Below, in pieces: positions 45,602-55,537 of a stretch of DNA of 64,000 nt (position 1 is the stretch's first letter; every line of letters begins with the position of its first letter). A model generated the notes under the pieces. It did no database searches and was not told the origin of the DNA. It saw nothing but the letters and a program-made list of their open reading frames with translations. The position numbers and the translations under genes were made by a program. Origin of the DNA: Strigamia acuminata (Eukaryota > Arthropoda > Chilopoda > Geophilomorpha > Linotaeniidae); assembly GCA_949358305.1 (NCBI GenBank), contig CASHSZ010000070.1:62001-126000 (forward strand), read 5' to 3'.

Positions 45602-46421
45602 TGTGGTGACCCAGTTGGATAAGTGTCCCCCCAGGGTGGATACTTGTCCTCTGAGTCACTATGATTGAAGAGTCGTTCCCCCCCGAGTTGGCTCCACCTC
45701 CCCATGGCAGGTGTGCGCCCCGAGGGGGAGGAAGCGGCTGGTGGTCAGCCCCCATTGGTTGATCGCCGGCCCTTCACCCCACTGCATAAAAGGCTGTGTT
45801 TCCCGCCTAAAGTCAGAACTTACACAAACGACACCAAGAACACAGCAACTACCTCACCGTCAGGCCAACTTCAACTACAAGTTAGGATTGATCGAGGATC
45901 GCTGAGTAAAGTGCAAACTGTAACTCTCACGAAGTCACTTGCGAGCTATTCCTGCGAAAGCACGAGAATAGCCCTTGTGAAATCATCCAGAATAATCGCC
46001 CAGTCGATTATTCGCCGAAGTAAGTGTCCGAGTGCTTTGTAGGGAACCCCAAAGTTCCTAGACGAGGCCTCTGCGACGCTAAACCAAACCCTAGACAACA
46101 GGCACGGATAGAAGACTCGAAAGAGCATTCCACCGCGTCCGTGAAGACGAATCCGTGACGAATTAACGACAACTCGAGACGCCGCCTTTGTTCCGCCGAC
46201 CACGCGGAACCGACGACGCCATCTTGAGAAATCCTTTGTTCGACTCTGACCAAGTCGACTTTAGTTGTATACTGAGTGTATTTTAAAGGCATAAAGCCTG
46301 GTGAATAAATTACCTGTTTATTTACATACATTTGGTATTCATTTGGGTATTTGCATAATTGATCACAGGTAAAGTATTACACGTTAGCGCTATTTAAACC
46401 TATACAAAGTAGGACGCGACA
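45602..46421 (+). repeat. Gypsy 5' LTR (820 bp)
   Basis: This starts TGTGGTGACC and ends GGACGCGACA. A TATA-like CATAAAAGG (about 45785) marks the U3/R side and AATAAA (46304-46309) the polyadenylation signal. It abuts the copia-3 fragment on the left and a primer site two bases to the right. I found no second copy after pol (59635-60371), so the 3' LTR is absent or replaced. Confidence 0.72.
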
Positions 46422-46423
46422 CG

Positions 46424-46439
46424 TGGGGGTCTGTCCGAG
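46424..46439 (+). other. Gypsy primer-binding site
   Basis: TGGGGGTCTGTCCGAG lies two bases after the LTR end, the standard position and TGG start for a tRNA 3' end. The priming tRNA was not identified. Confidence 0.6.
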
Positions 46440-46515
46440 ATTTAGAAATAAATCTCAAATCTGAACTTGTGATCTCTCAATAAGATAACCCAAATCGTAG
46501 AATTACCGAAAGAAA

Positions 46516-46602
46516 ATGTCAGACAAAGATGAACAATCCGCGTCTGAAACCGAGCAGAGAATGCCCGAGAAGGGAAAAAGGACCTCCGACTACCACCTAA
46601 GG
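46516..46602 (+). pseudogene. gag: Gypsy gag, first 29 codons, upstream of copia-2
   Basis: An ATG 76 bp after the primer site opens a short acidic and basic N-terminus (MSDKDEQSASETEQ...). The frame reaches the target duplication TAAGG (46598-46602) as codons CTA-AGG. After removing copia-2 and one TAAGG copy, reading continues without a shift into TCG-GAT-GGT at 52466. This shows that the ATG at 52487 is internal and the true gag start is here. Confidence 0.85.
46598..46602. other. Target site duplication of copia-2 (left)
   Basis: TAAGG borders the LTR remnant and is repeated at 52461-52465 beyond the 5' LTR. Five bases is the usual copia integration footprint. Confidence 0.92.
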
Positions 46603-46660
46603 TGTTGAAAGTATGGATTGATGAACAAATTCCAGGCCAAAAGTGAGTAAAAGAACAAGA
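46603..46660 (-). repeat. Copia-2 3' LTR remnant (58 bp)
   Basis: This is identical to the first 58 plus-strand bases of the 280-bp 5' LTR (52181-52238). The other 222 bp and the end of RNase H are deleted, so the LTR pair can no longer support replication. Confidence 0.95.
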
Positions 46661-47768
46661 CAATTTCCTTTGCACCGTCCAAAAGCGCTAGGAATTCCGC
46701 TTCCATAATGGACAAGGCGCAATAGCGTTGCTTACAGCAACCCCAGGAAATGGGAACCCCGAACACCGAAATTGTATAACCTCCGAAGCTCTTTCTTGTA
46801 TCTCGATCTGAGATCCAAGAAGCATCGGAGTGCCCTGATAGAATATCTCCAGTGACCGCGGAAAGCTGAATTGAATATTCCCGCGTATTCTTCACATACT
46901 GGAGGATCTGTAGCAAAAGGGCCACGTGCCTTCCAGTGAAACACGTGTTATATTGCGACATAAGAATAACTGGAAAGAGGATATCGGGACGCGTTCGAGA
47001 AGCTAGAAAGAGCAGAGACCCAATAAGAGACCGATATGGGAATTCATCATCCCTCAAAACACGTTCACCATCTCTAGCACAATTGACCATCGTGCCTACG
47101 GCAATCGGGACTTTGCACAAATGCTCGGAGGAAATTCCGTAGTCCTCAGCAATTCTATCAATGTAATCTCGCTGATGGATGCAGATTTTACCACCATCGC
47201 GATCAAATTGAACGCCCAACAACTTTGATACCGGACCTAAATCTGTTATTGTGAAAATTGCACGAAGGGCCTTAACAGTTCGATCACGCGGATCTTGTCC
47301 TTTGGTGAAAAGTACCATATCATCAACATAAACAAGGATGACGGCATCGTAAGTGTTGGAAATAAACACGCCATTGATCCCAAGAAGCTTGTGGAAATTA
47401 ATCCCTAGCAAAGCCTCAACTAGACGGAAATTCCATTGCCGTCCGCTCTGATGAAGGCCGTAAAGGGCCTTATGAAGCCTCCATACCTTACCGGCATTCT
47501 GAGGAGTTTCCCAGCCCTTAGGAATTCTCATGAAGATAGCTTCATCTAAGCTGCCATATAAATAAGCACCCTTGACATCGAGATGTGCATCTAGCCAGCC
47601 TAAAACGACTACTAGAAGCACGAAAAACAGGCGTATAAGCACATAGTTAACCACGGGACTGAAAACCTCGGAATAGTCGACTCCGAACTTTTGGCTAAAG
47701 CCCTGGGCAACCAACATCGCTCTAAAACGGCGCACGACGCCTTCTGCATCGGGCTTGATGTAGTAAAC
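46661..47768 (-). pseudogene. pol: Copia-2 pol, RT and truncated RNase H
   Basis: This continues in frame from the amber codon at 47769. The reading after the stop is VYYIKPDAEGVV, and the stop takes the place of the conserved Trp of the copia KW-(F/Y)-x-K motif (TGG to TAG). Reverse transcriptase includes GFSQKFGVDYSEVFSPVVN, KALYGLHQSGRQW and the catalytic LVYVDDM (47319-47330). RNase H begins SDASWISDRDTRKSFGGY and SIMEAEFLALLDGAKE, then breaks at 46660 into LTR sequence before its last catalytic residue. Confidence 0.93.
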
Positions 47769-50700
47769 CTATTTATTCCCCACAATGTTCACATTAGAAG
47801 GAGGTTTCTCAACCTCTTCGTAAACACCTCGCTCACGGAAGAGTGAAAGCTCTTCCTCCATGGCTTTCTGCCAATGGACACAGTCGGGACTTGCCATAGC
47901 TTCCTTATAGGTGCGAGGAACCTGGGCAAATAAGGAGTGCGCGTACCGTGGTGTAGCAGAATAGCAATCCCCTAATGCTTCATCTTCTGAAGCCGTAGGA
48001 CTAGGAAGAGGAAAAGCAGTTGGATCTGCCGGAAGGGGATCAACCGTGCAAACAGGCACGTTCCGGGTGCAAAAGTCAAAATTATCACGGTCATATGTCA
48101 ATCGATGATCTGCGCAATATTGCGCAACGTCAACATGACTCCGTAATCTGGTATGATCCGGGGGATAAAAATACACATCAGTGTTTCCCATAGTCGCACC
48201 AGACTGCCGAATCACCTCGGAGCGAGTCCACTTGCCCCCCACAGCCGAAGTAGAAGGCTGAGGCTGATTTAGTGGCGAGGCAATAGTAGGAGGTGTAGGC
48301 AACGGATGCGCTTGCGCTGAAGGTCGAGTAACCACAGGCGGTGGAGGAGGAGGATAAGAAGGTGGAGGAGGATAAGAAGGCGGAGGAAGATTGGGGGGAC
48401 GTTGAGGAGGAGGTGGAGGAAGAGGTGGATCGGAATCGAAATCCGAATCTAATGTCACCGATATAGCTCCCTCATCAGTTACCTCAGTACCCTCATAAAA
48501 ACGAGGATGTCCCCACATGCAGTTTTCATCAAAACGAACATGCTTTGATTCAAACACCGCACGGCGCTTAGGGCACCACACGCGATAACCTCGCGTGCGC
48601 AAAGCATAGCCAACAACTACACCCGTCCAGGCTCGAGACTCGAATTTTGAACCACGGACCTGTTGTGGTATGTGCACGAAACACCTTGACCCAATCACTT
48701 TTAAGTGCTTGAGTGGAACAGCCTTGTTGTACCACAGACAATAGGGGACAAGGTTATTCAGAGATTTATGTGGAAAGCGATTTTTGAGATAAATCATTGA
48801 AACCGCGAGCTCAGCCCACAACTCTCGAGGCAAAGATGACATCAAAAACAAGGAACGCACGCCCTCAAATAAGGTGCGGTTAAGGCGTTCCGCGACGCCA
48901 TTCTGCTCAGGTGTATAAACATTCGTGCGCTGTGCCTTGATGCCACGCTGGAGCAAGAAATTTTCGAAATTTTTAGAGCAAAATTCCATCCCGTTATCGG
49001 TTCTGACTGCTTTAATGCAGCCAGCCCCCCATAATGTTTCCATCCGAGCATGGAAAAGTTTAAAAACTTCAAAAACTTCCCCCTTCGTTTTCATAGGGAC
49101 AACAAAGGAATAGCGAGAAAAGTCATCCACGATCGTTAATAAATAACGAGCGCCACCCACGGAAGTAGTTGGGGAATTTCCCCAAACGTCCATATGGATT
49201 AAATCCAAAGGCTTCTTACTGGAAATTCTATTCTTTGCACTCGGAAACGAGGCTCGGGTGGATTTAGAACGAGCACACACGGCACATGCCGGAAATGCGG
49301 AAGTCGAAATATCGATTCCGGAAGCATTCGGAGATTTCGCTAAAAAGTGTAAACCTTCGGTATTAAAATGCCCAAATCTCCGGTGCCAAAGCTCTAAATC
49401 GGATAACTTCCCCTTCGGGGGTTTACAAGGAGGGGATAAAGCAGGTCCCTCGGCAAAAGTGACATGCCGAGCAGGCTTTATAGTCTGCGCAGAGAGGACC
49501 GGCTTGACCACTGAGGTGGCCGTAAGCGCAGGAAGCGGCGCAGATGTAGAATCTGCGGGCAAGACATGCTGAAGGGAATATAAATCATCCTTCAGTTTGG
49601 CATGCAAAAGAAATTGTTTGGCTTTGTCGGACGGATCAAAAATGGTCATTAAACCATTTGAAGCCACAAAATGTAGTCCGGCGCGATCAATTTTTGACAA
49701 ACTGACTAAATTACGCGAAAAAGCGGGGGCATGAAGAACATTATGCATTGTGACGGGAAATTCTCCTTTCGCGCCACCACGACCAATCCGCAAAACCACG
49801 TCACCTATACCATCAACTCGTGAACGGCCTTCACCCAAAATGATGAAATAATTCGAAACGGGCTTGTACGTCGAAAAAGAATCACGACGGCAACACACGT
49901 GGTCAGATGAACCCGAATCAATTAGCCATTCCAAAGACGAAGTCGATGCGACGTTGGATTCTGACCGTGCAAAGAAACCTAAACCGGACCTTGCACTTGA
50001 AACACTTTGAGCACTCGGGGCAGGTGGTGTTGCATTACCGCGTCCACTTTTGCGGTTCCGAGACGAAGATCGGCGACCACGATTGGTAGACGAGTTGGAA
50101 GAGGCAACGCCCTGGACTCGAGGTTTGAGGCACTTGTTCGCATAGTGTCCCATTTCCTTGCAATTAAAGCACTGAATTTGTGACAAGGGCTTGAAAACTC
50201 TCGTCGGTGCACTCGAAGACGAACTCGCTGACTGTAAACTAGTCGATGACCCCGAATCTGCATTCTTCATCTTCAAACGATTAAATTCGGAGAGAAGATG
50301 GTCGGAGACTCCCTTTAATGTGAAATCCGCTTTAGACCAATGATAAATTGTTTGTACGGTCGCCTCGTACGAATCTGGTAACAAATCCAAAAGTTGATAA
50401 GCGACATCCGAATCCGAAAATGTGACTTCCAAGTCCTTCAAAACGGCACGGGCTTTGGTGACACGGCTAATGAAAACTGACATGTCTTCATTCGGAAGTA
50501 AACGCATCATCAGGAAATCTCGGCGGAGTTTAGCAATTCGGGCAAGAGAAGTCGGCTGAAATGTCGCTTTCAAGGCTACCCAGGCGTCATGTGCGGAGTC
50601 CGCAGCAAGAACAATGTCCTGATATTGGGACTCGACAAACAAGCCAAGCAAGGCTTTTGCACGCTTTGAACGGTCGTCGTGAAGCTGTTTTCGAGGCTGA

Positions 50701-50855
50701 TCCCAGGCTTCGTCTTTGACCGGAGGATTCTCGGAGATGAAGTCATCTACTCCTTTTTCCAAGAGCAAAAATTGGATATTTCGGGACCAAGATTCGTAGT
50801 TATCGGAGTTCAGTCGTGGAATTGAAAATTGGTGAGATTTGCCGGTATCCGCCAT
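47769..50855 (-). pseudogene. pol: Copia-2 gag-protease-integrase-MBD-like polyprotein
   Basis: A 1,028-codon frame from ATG (50855) runs to an amber codon. Residues 1-200 are copia gag. Residues 229-242 form the zinc knuckle CFNCKEMGHYANKC. The protease active site is LIDSGSSDHV (Asp313). The integrase HHCC residues are H491, H496, C524 and C527, and its catalytic acids are D556, D620 and E656. A Pro-rich linker spans 810-840. Residues 873-915 resemble a methyl-CpG-binding domain: W876, R883, D893-V894-Y895, R905-S906. The last 60 residues enter the RT domain. The start is supported by a typical copia gag beginning (FSIPRLNSDNYESW). Only the final stop prevents a continuous gag-pol frame. 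Confidence 0.95.
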
Positions 50856-52165
50856 GGCGATATAAGTGAGCGGTTCTACGAAAAGTTTGGTCGAGGTGAC
50901 AGGAGAACGCGCGGTATCGTTGTTCGAGGCGGAAAACCAGAATTGGGCTATTCAGGTTGCTAGCCAACCCAACTAAACAGTGGCCGTTTAGGAGTTGTCG
51001 GGAAATAATGGCCCTATAGCCCCCGGATACTCCACTGTCGGGCACGGCAAATTAATACAACGGTCAAAGTGCAATGACCGAGGCAAAGATTTGTATCTGT
51101 TAGGGCAATTAAATCCACTAACAAATACAAATCCAGGATCCTACACCAGGTCCCTACCAAAAACCTTAATCTTATACAAAGTTTCACGAAACTTAATATT
51201 TAACAAATTTTCACGAAAAATAAGGAAGAAAATGAGGAGAATCTCGCAGAATCTCTTGGGATACTCGACGAAAATCCTCGAAAATCTCAGCAAAATGGTT
51301 GGCAAACGTCTGCCGCTTCGTACACGTCGTACGGTAAAATTCTGGATGAAAATCGACGAAAATTCCACGTAAAAATGCAGAAAATGTCTGAAAAATATAT
51401 AAAATAATCAGAAAAATGCTCAAATGAAGCAAATTAGCGATGTGAAGCAGGAAACACGGCGATCATAGAAATGTTCACTCATCACTTCACGTGTGCGGGA
51501 CGAAATTGACCCGAAAACATCGCAAAAAGTACACAAATCAATCCAAAAGTACTCACAACACTTGTGGAAACAAGTGGAATAATCTAATAATCCCTGGCAC
51601 AACACAGTATCGACGAAAAAGCACTAAATTCGATGAAAAGCACGTTAAAATTCGGCGAGAAGATCCTCGTGAAGCGCACGGGCATATGGCGCAAAAACAA
51701 CGAAAATCGGCCCGAAAAACGTGGAAAACATGATGAAAAGTACTCACAATCGTCTGTATAACACGTACACTGCTAAACACAAGCAGATACTGGATGGCAC
51801 AGTCAAAAACTCGATGAAACACGCGAAAATCGTGGCGAAAATCACTCGGAATTTGGTGCATCGCGATCGGGCGAATCTGCGGCGATCATCGGCGATAATC
51901 CACGGAAATCCATCAAGAAAAGTATCCACGATCCTTTTACAAGCCCTGGACAGTACCCACGAAAATTTGCAGCGTTCAAATCCGTTGCAAATTGCAGAAA
52001 AAGCATCAAAATCGTCGGGTGAGCAGGCATGAAGAAACGAGGTCGGCCATTTTGCCAGGAGCGAGTAATCGATCAGCAGGATAAGATGAACGAAAATTCA
52101 TGGAATTTTGACAAAAACTTGGCCAAAATTCAACATGAACAACTCACAGTGATGGAATGAACTCT
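50856..52165 (-). other. Copia-2 1.3-kb leader
   Basis: This lies between the primer site and the gag ATG. It has A-rich stretches and recurring AAAAGTACTCACAA-type motifs (near 51546 and 51736). No ORF has a recognisable domain. It is unusually long for a copia leader; copia-1 shares this trait. Confidence 0.6.
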
Positions 52166-52180
52166 AATCCTCTGCTACCA
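52166..52180 (-). other. Copia-2 primer-binding site (initiator-Met tRNA type)
   Basis: The minus strand reads TGGTAGCAGAGGATT directly after the LTR end ...TTTCAACA. It matches the usual copia initiator-Met half-tRNA primer motif. Confidence 0.88.
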
Positions 52181-52460
52181 TGTTGAAAGTATGGATTGAT
52201 GAACAAATTCCAGGCCAAAAGTGAGTAAAAGAACAAGATTTAATCATCTCATGCAAGCATGGAGAAAAATCAACAACAAGAGAACAAGTAATAACAACAG
52301 TTGCTAAGCAGTTAAAAAACAACCCCAACTACGGTAACCCAATTGATACATCAATGTTTACATGATAATAAACTATAAAATCATAAATAATTACAAATCA
52401 AACATGTGTAACATCAATAATCAATTGCATATCACAAATCTCGGAGAACAAAAGCCAACA
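52181..52460 (-). repeat. Copia-2 5' LTR (280 bp)
   Basis: The ends are the perfect inverted pair TGTTG / CAACA. It is flanked outside by TAAGG (52461-52465) and inside by the primer site. AT-rich, with several AATAAA-like and TATA-like words; no single functional signal is assigned. Confidence 0.93.
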
Positions 52461-52465
52461 TAAGG
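52461..52465. other. Target site duplication of copia-2 (right)
   Basis: TAAGG matches 46598-46602 and is followed by the in-frame continuation of gypsy gag. Confidence 0.92.
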
Positions 52466-55400
52466 TCGGATGGTCCCGTCCCTGAAATGTCCGCAAAGGC
52501 GAAAGCCCGAGCGAACAAAAGGAGAGCGAAGGCGCAGAAAGAGGAGCAAGCTGCATCGCTCGCGGCCCTAGACGGGCCAGAGCGAGAGCGGGTTCCCTTG
52601 AATATGCCAACCTTCGAAGATACCGATACGGAAGCCCCAGAAAATCGAGAAGAAATTCACGACGTATCACCGGGACGAGTATCGATATTAATGGCCGAGG
52701 AGACGAATGAAACTCCAAAGAAAACGGCCACGGTCGGCACGAACCCATCGCCACCAACGGCTCAGACGTCCGTAAAGCAAACCCCACGGAAAAACGACGG
52801 CGGGACCCCGATAACCCCCCGAGTTACGGCGAGTCCTGCAGTTGTTTCCTTCGAAGTATCTCACCTAATTCGGTTGACGCAACAAGCTGCCCAACTGAAA
52901 GCGATGATAGACATTCCAGTAGGGACGTCAGTCTGGGAATCGATTACTCTACTCACTGACGCTATCTGTGCGGCACAAGCCCCGACGCCGGTCGCAAGAC
53001 CAGCAGCGGAGACGCCCATGCCCCAGGTAACGCCCAGTGACACCGGAGGTTTCGTACCAGACCCCAACAAAGCCCTTCGCGAATCCAGAGAGAAAGCCCG
53101 CGAAGAAGCCAGACAAGAGGCAATTAATCGCCAACAAAGGCTGAGCGCGGAAAGACGAGAACTCTGGAAAGAAGAGGAAGAAAGGGAACAGCGTGAAGGA
53201 AGGACCACCGAGAGAACAGAGAAACTGGTCCAAAAAATGAGGGAAGAACGAGAAGCTAAAATTCGAAAAGAATGGAACGCCACAGTAGAAGGGCGACATC
53301 GAGAAGCTCAAGAATACGAGGACCAATTTCAAGCCCTCATAGCTCAAAGAAAAGCAGAAAAGCTACAAATGTTGCGAAAAGAAGCCATTCTACAACACCA
53401 GAAATGGGAAGAACAACATCGCGAGAGGCTGAGAGAAGAGGAAGCCCGAAAAGAAAAAGAACAGTTTCTGAAAGAGAAAGAAGAGTGGGAACGAGACAGA
53501 TGGACCGAAGAGTACAAAGCGAAGAAGCAAGCCATAATAGATGGGCAAAAAAGATGGGAAGCCGAAAACTGGGAAAAAGAAACAGAAAAGTTCCAAAAAG
53601 AGTATGAGCAAGACGTTTCGGATAGAAAGAAAAAGGAAGAAAACCTGAAAAGGAAACCAGAACCCCCCAGCGGCTCTGACACCGACACAGGAGAAGATAA
53701 AACAAAGTCGGCGAAAGCAGCGAAAAAAGGGAAATCTGAAAAGAAAGACGGGCCGGTCCCAAAAACAAAGGACCGTCACCCCTCAAAAAGATCCGAGACG
53801 GGAGCAGCCATCGACGCGCTACTCGAAAAGAAAAACGCGAATAAAAACCGGGAACATCCCGAAAGCGAGGAGAACAGATGGCATTCTTTTTACGAGAACA
53901 ACGACGGAGAGGAGCCGCCGCCATCCGGAGGCTCGAAACAGAAGAAGGCTGGCGGAGAGACCCCACCGAGAGGGCCGAGGTTTCACCCCCAAGGAGATCC
54001 CTCCGAGCCCTCCGATTCGTCAGACGACGACAACCCGAGTCGACCATCTACAGGGAGGAGTCGAGAGGGCAGCGATGGGCACCGGTCGAACCGACCGAAT
54101 GCTTCAAACCGCTCTTCCCGAAGCTCCAACCCTCGCTCAGAAGAAGGGAACTTTCAGGACTCATCTGGCCGCCATTACACGATGGCTGAGCTAGGCCGAG
54201 CCCTGCTGAACTCTTTCAGAAGAGAAGGAATTGATCTAGGCCATCCAGGCGACGAGCATAACCGCGCAGGAGAAAGGGTTAAGCGCAAATATGGCGTACG
54301 CAACAAACCAAGCGGTGAGGCCACGGGTAACATCCGTTGGCAACACTATATTCAAACGCGGTTTGACGGTTCGTGGAAGGCCGGAGACCGCTTCCTGGAC
54401 GAAGTAATGCGTATCAAGAAAGCGACAAAGGCCACCGTCGCCGACATGCTAACCCACGGTCTAGTGGAGCTAACCACGGGGGCAGCTCGAGAATGGTATC
54501 AGGGACTGAAAAACCCAACCTGGGACGATTTTCTCGTCCGTTTCGATCTCCGATACGGCGAGACTCCAGACGAGATCAGTAACAAATTACGTGGTCTACG
54601 ACAAGCCCCAGGAGAAACATTAGCCGACTACGACGCCCGAGCGAAACTACTGTTTGCAAGAGCGCCGTATGAAATAAACCCCGCTGGTTTTACGATGATC
54701 TTTTACGGAGGATTATCGGCCCACTCGCAAAGAATTCTGCTGGACATGCGTGCACCCCGCACTGGCAATTACCAAGATGTCAGTAACTATCTTCTAACAA
54801 ACACGTTAGAAATAGAACAGCGGTATTACGCCACTCTGCCCCCGGAAGAAGCTGACGCACACGAGAAACGGTTGCAGACGAGCGCCGAACGTCACAAGAC
54901 CTCAGAGAAATTAATGAGGCCAAGTGAATATTTGAGCGGCATAATGAGTCTCACCGAAGCATCCTTCGGACGAATGCTGACGCCTAAAGCAGGCAGTACT
55001 CTTCCAGCCAACCCGATAGCTGCCCCAAAGAAAGCACCGGCAGCGACAGCGATGCAGGTGACCTCGACGGACTCCACCCAGATGGAGAAAGTCGAAGAGA
55101 CAACACCTCTCGCCACGACTAAAGAAGAGGAGCCAGCGTCAAGCGACGAGGAAGCCCTAAATGAACACCTCGAAAACTTATCAACGGGATGCGACGATCA
55201 AGGTCCCTATTTGCACCACGCGCACCGGGCCTTAGCAATCGCACAATTCAGAGCACACGTGCAGGCAACAAAAGCGAGAGGGGCATTGGGAGGAAAAAGA
55301 CGATTCCCGACGCCCTTCGTCCCCAAAAAACCGGGATTCACTCCCACAGGGGATAAAAGTAACATCAAATGTTACAGCTGCGGAGAATACGGTCACTATT

Positions 55401-55510
55401 CAGACAAATGCGAAAAAACCGTCAAAGAAAAGGACATCATGCAAACCCTGATGAAAATGATGATGGAGTTAAATACTAATCTGGCAAAAAACTCCCAAGC
55501 GCAGGCGTAG
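52466..55510 (+). pseudogene. gag: Gypsy gag, main part, large coiled-coil type
   Basis: About 1,014 codons continue from the 29 codons at 46516. An early Ala/Lys/Arg stretch precedes a long Glu/Lys/Arg-rich predicted coiled coil (about 53080-53690). A Ser/Pro/Asp-rich disordered region follows (53700-54180). Next is a Retrotrans_gag-type capsid region (about 54330-54800: WKAGDRFLDEV, AAREWYQGL, WDDFLVRF, ETLADYDARAK). Last comes the zinc knuckle CYSCGEYGHYSDKC (55370-55411). It ends at TAG (55508-55510), and the -1 frameshift signal lies just before the stop. At about 1,040 residues it is much longer than most gypsy gag proteins because of the N-terminal coiled coil. The only damage seen is the copia-2 insertion. 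Confidence 0.92.
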
Positions 55511-55537
55511 CCGAAATAAATTCAGCTTCGTCTGCGC
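55486..55537 (+). promoter_or_regulatory. Programmed -1 ribosomal frameshift signal, gag to pol
   Basis: The heptamer A-AAA-AAC (55486-55492) sits in the gag frame as gcA-AAA-AAC. A 6-nt spacer follows. A 9-bp stem comes next: GCGCAGGCG (55499-55507) with CGTCTGCGC (55529-55537), one G-U pair, loop 21 nt. The gag stop is inside the loop start (55508). Slipping back one base enters the pol frame exactly (AAA-AAA-CTC-CCA-AGC-GCA). This matches the known retroviral and retroelement rule for -1 frameshifting. Confidence 0.88.

Larger units (their letters stand above)
46603..52460 (-). mobile_element. Copia-2, Ty1/copia retrotransposon with MBD-like module
   Basis: The element is 5,858 bp on the minus strand, inserted in gypsy gag. 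It has a complete 5' LTR (52181-52460), primer site, 1.3-kb leader and a long single gag-pol frame from 50855. A deletion joins RNase H directly to the last 58 bp of the 3' LTR (46603-46660). One amber codon (47769-47771) sits between integrase/MBD and RT. The 5-bp duplication TAAGG is intact on both sides, so the internal deletion either followed or accompanied integration. Confidence 0.95.
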
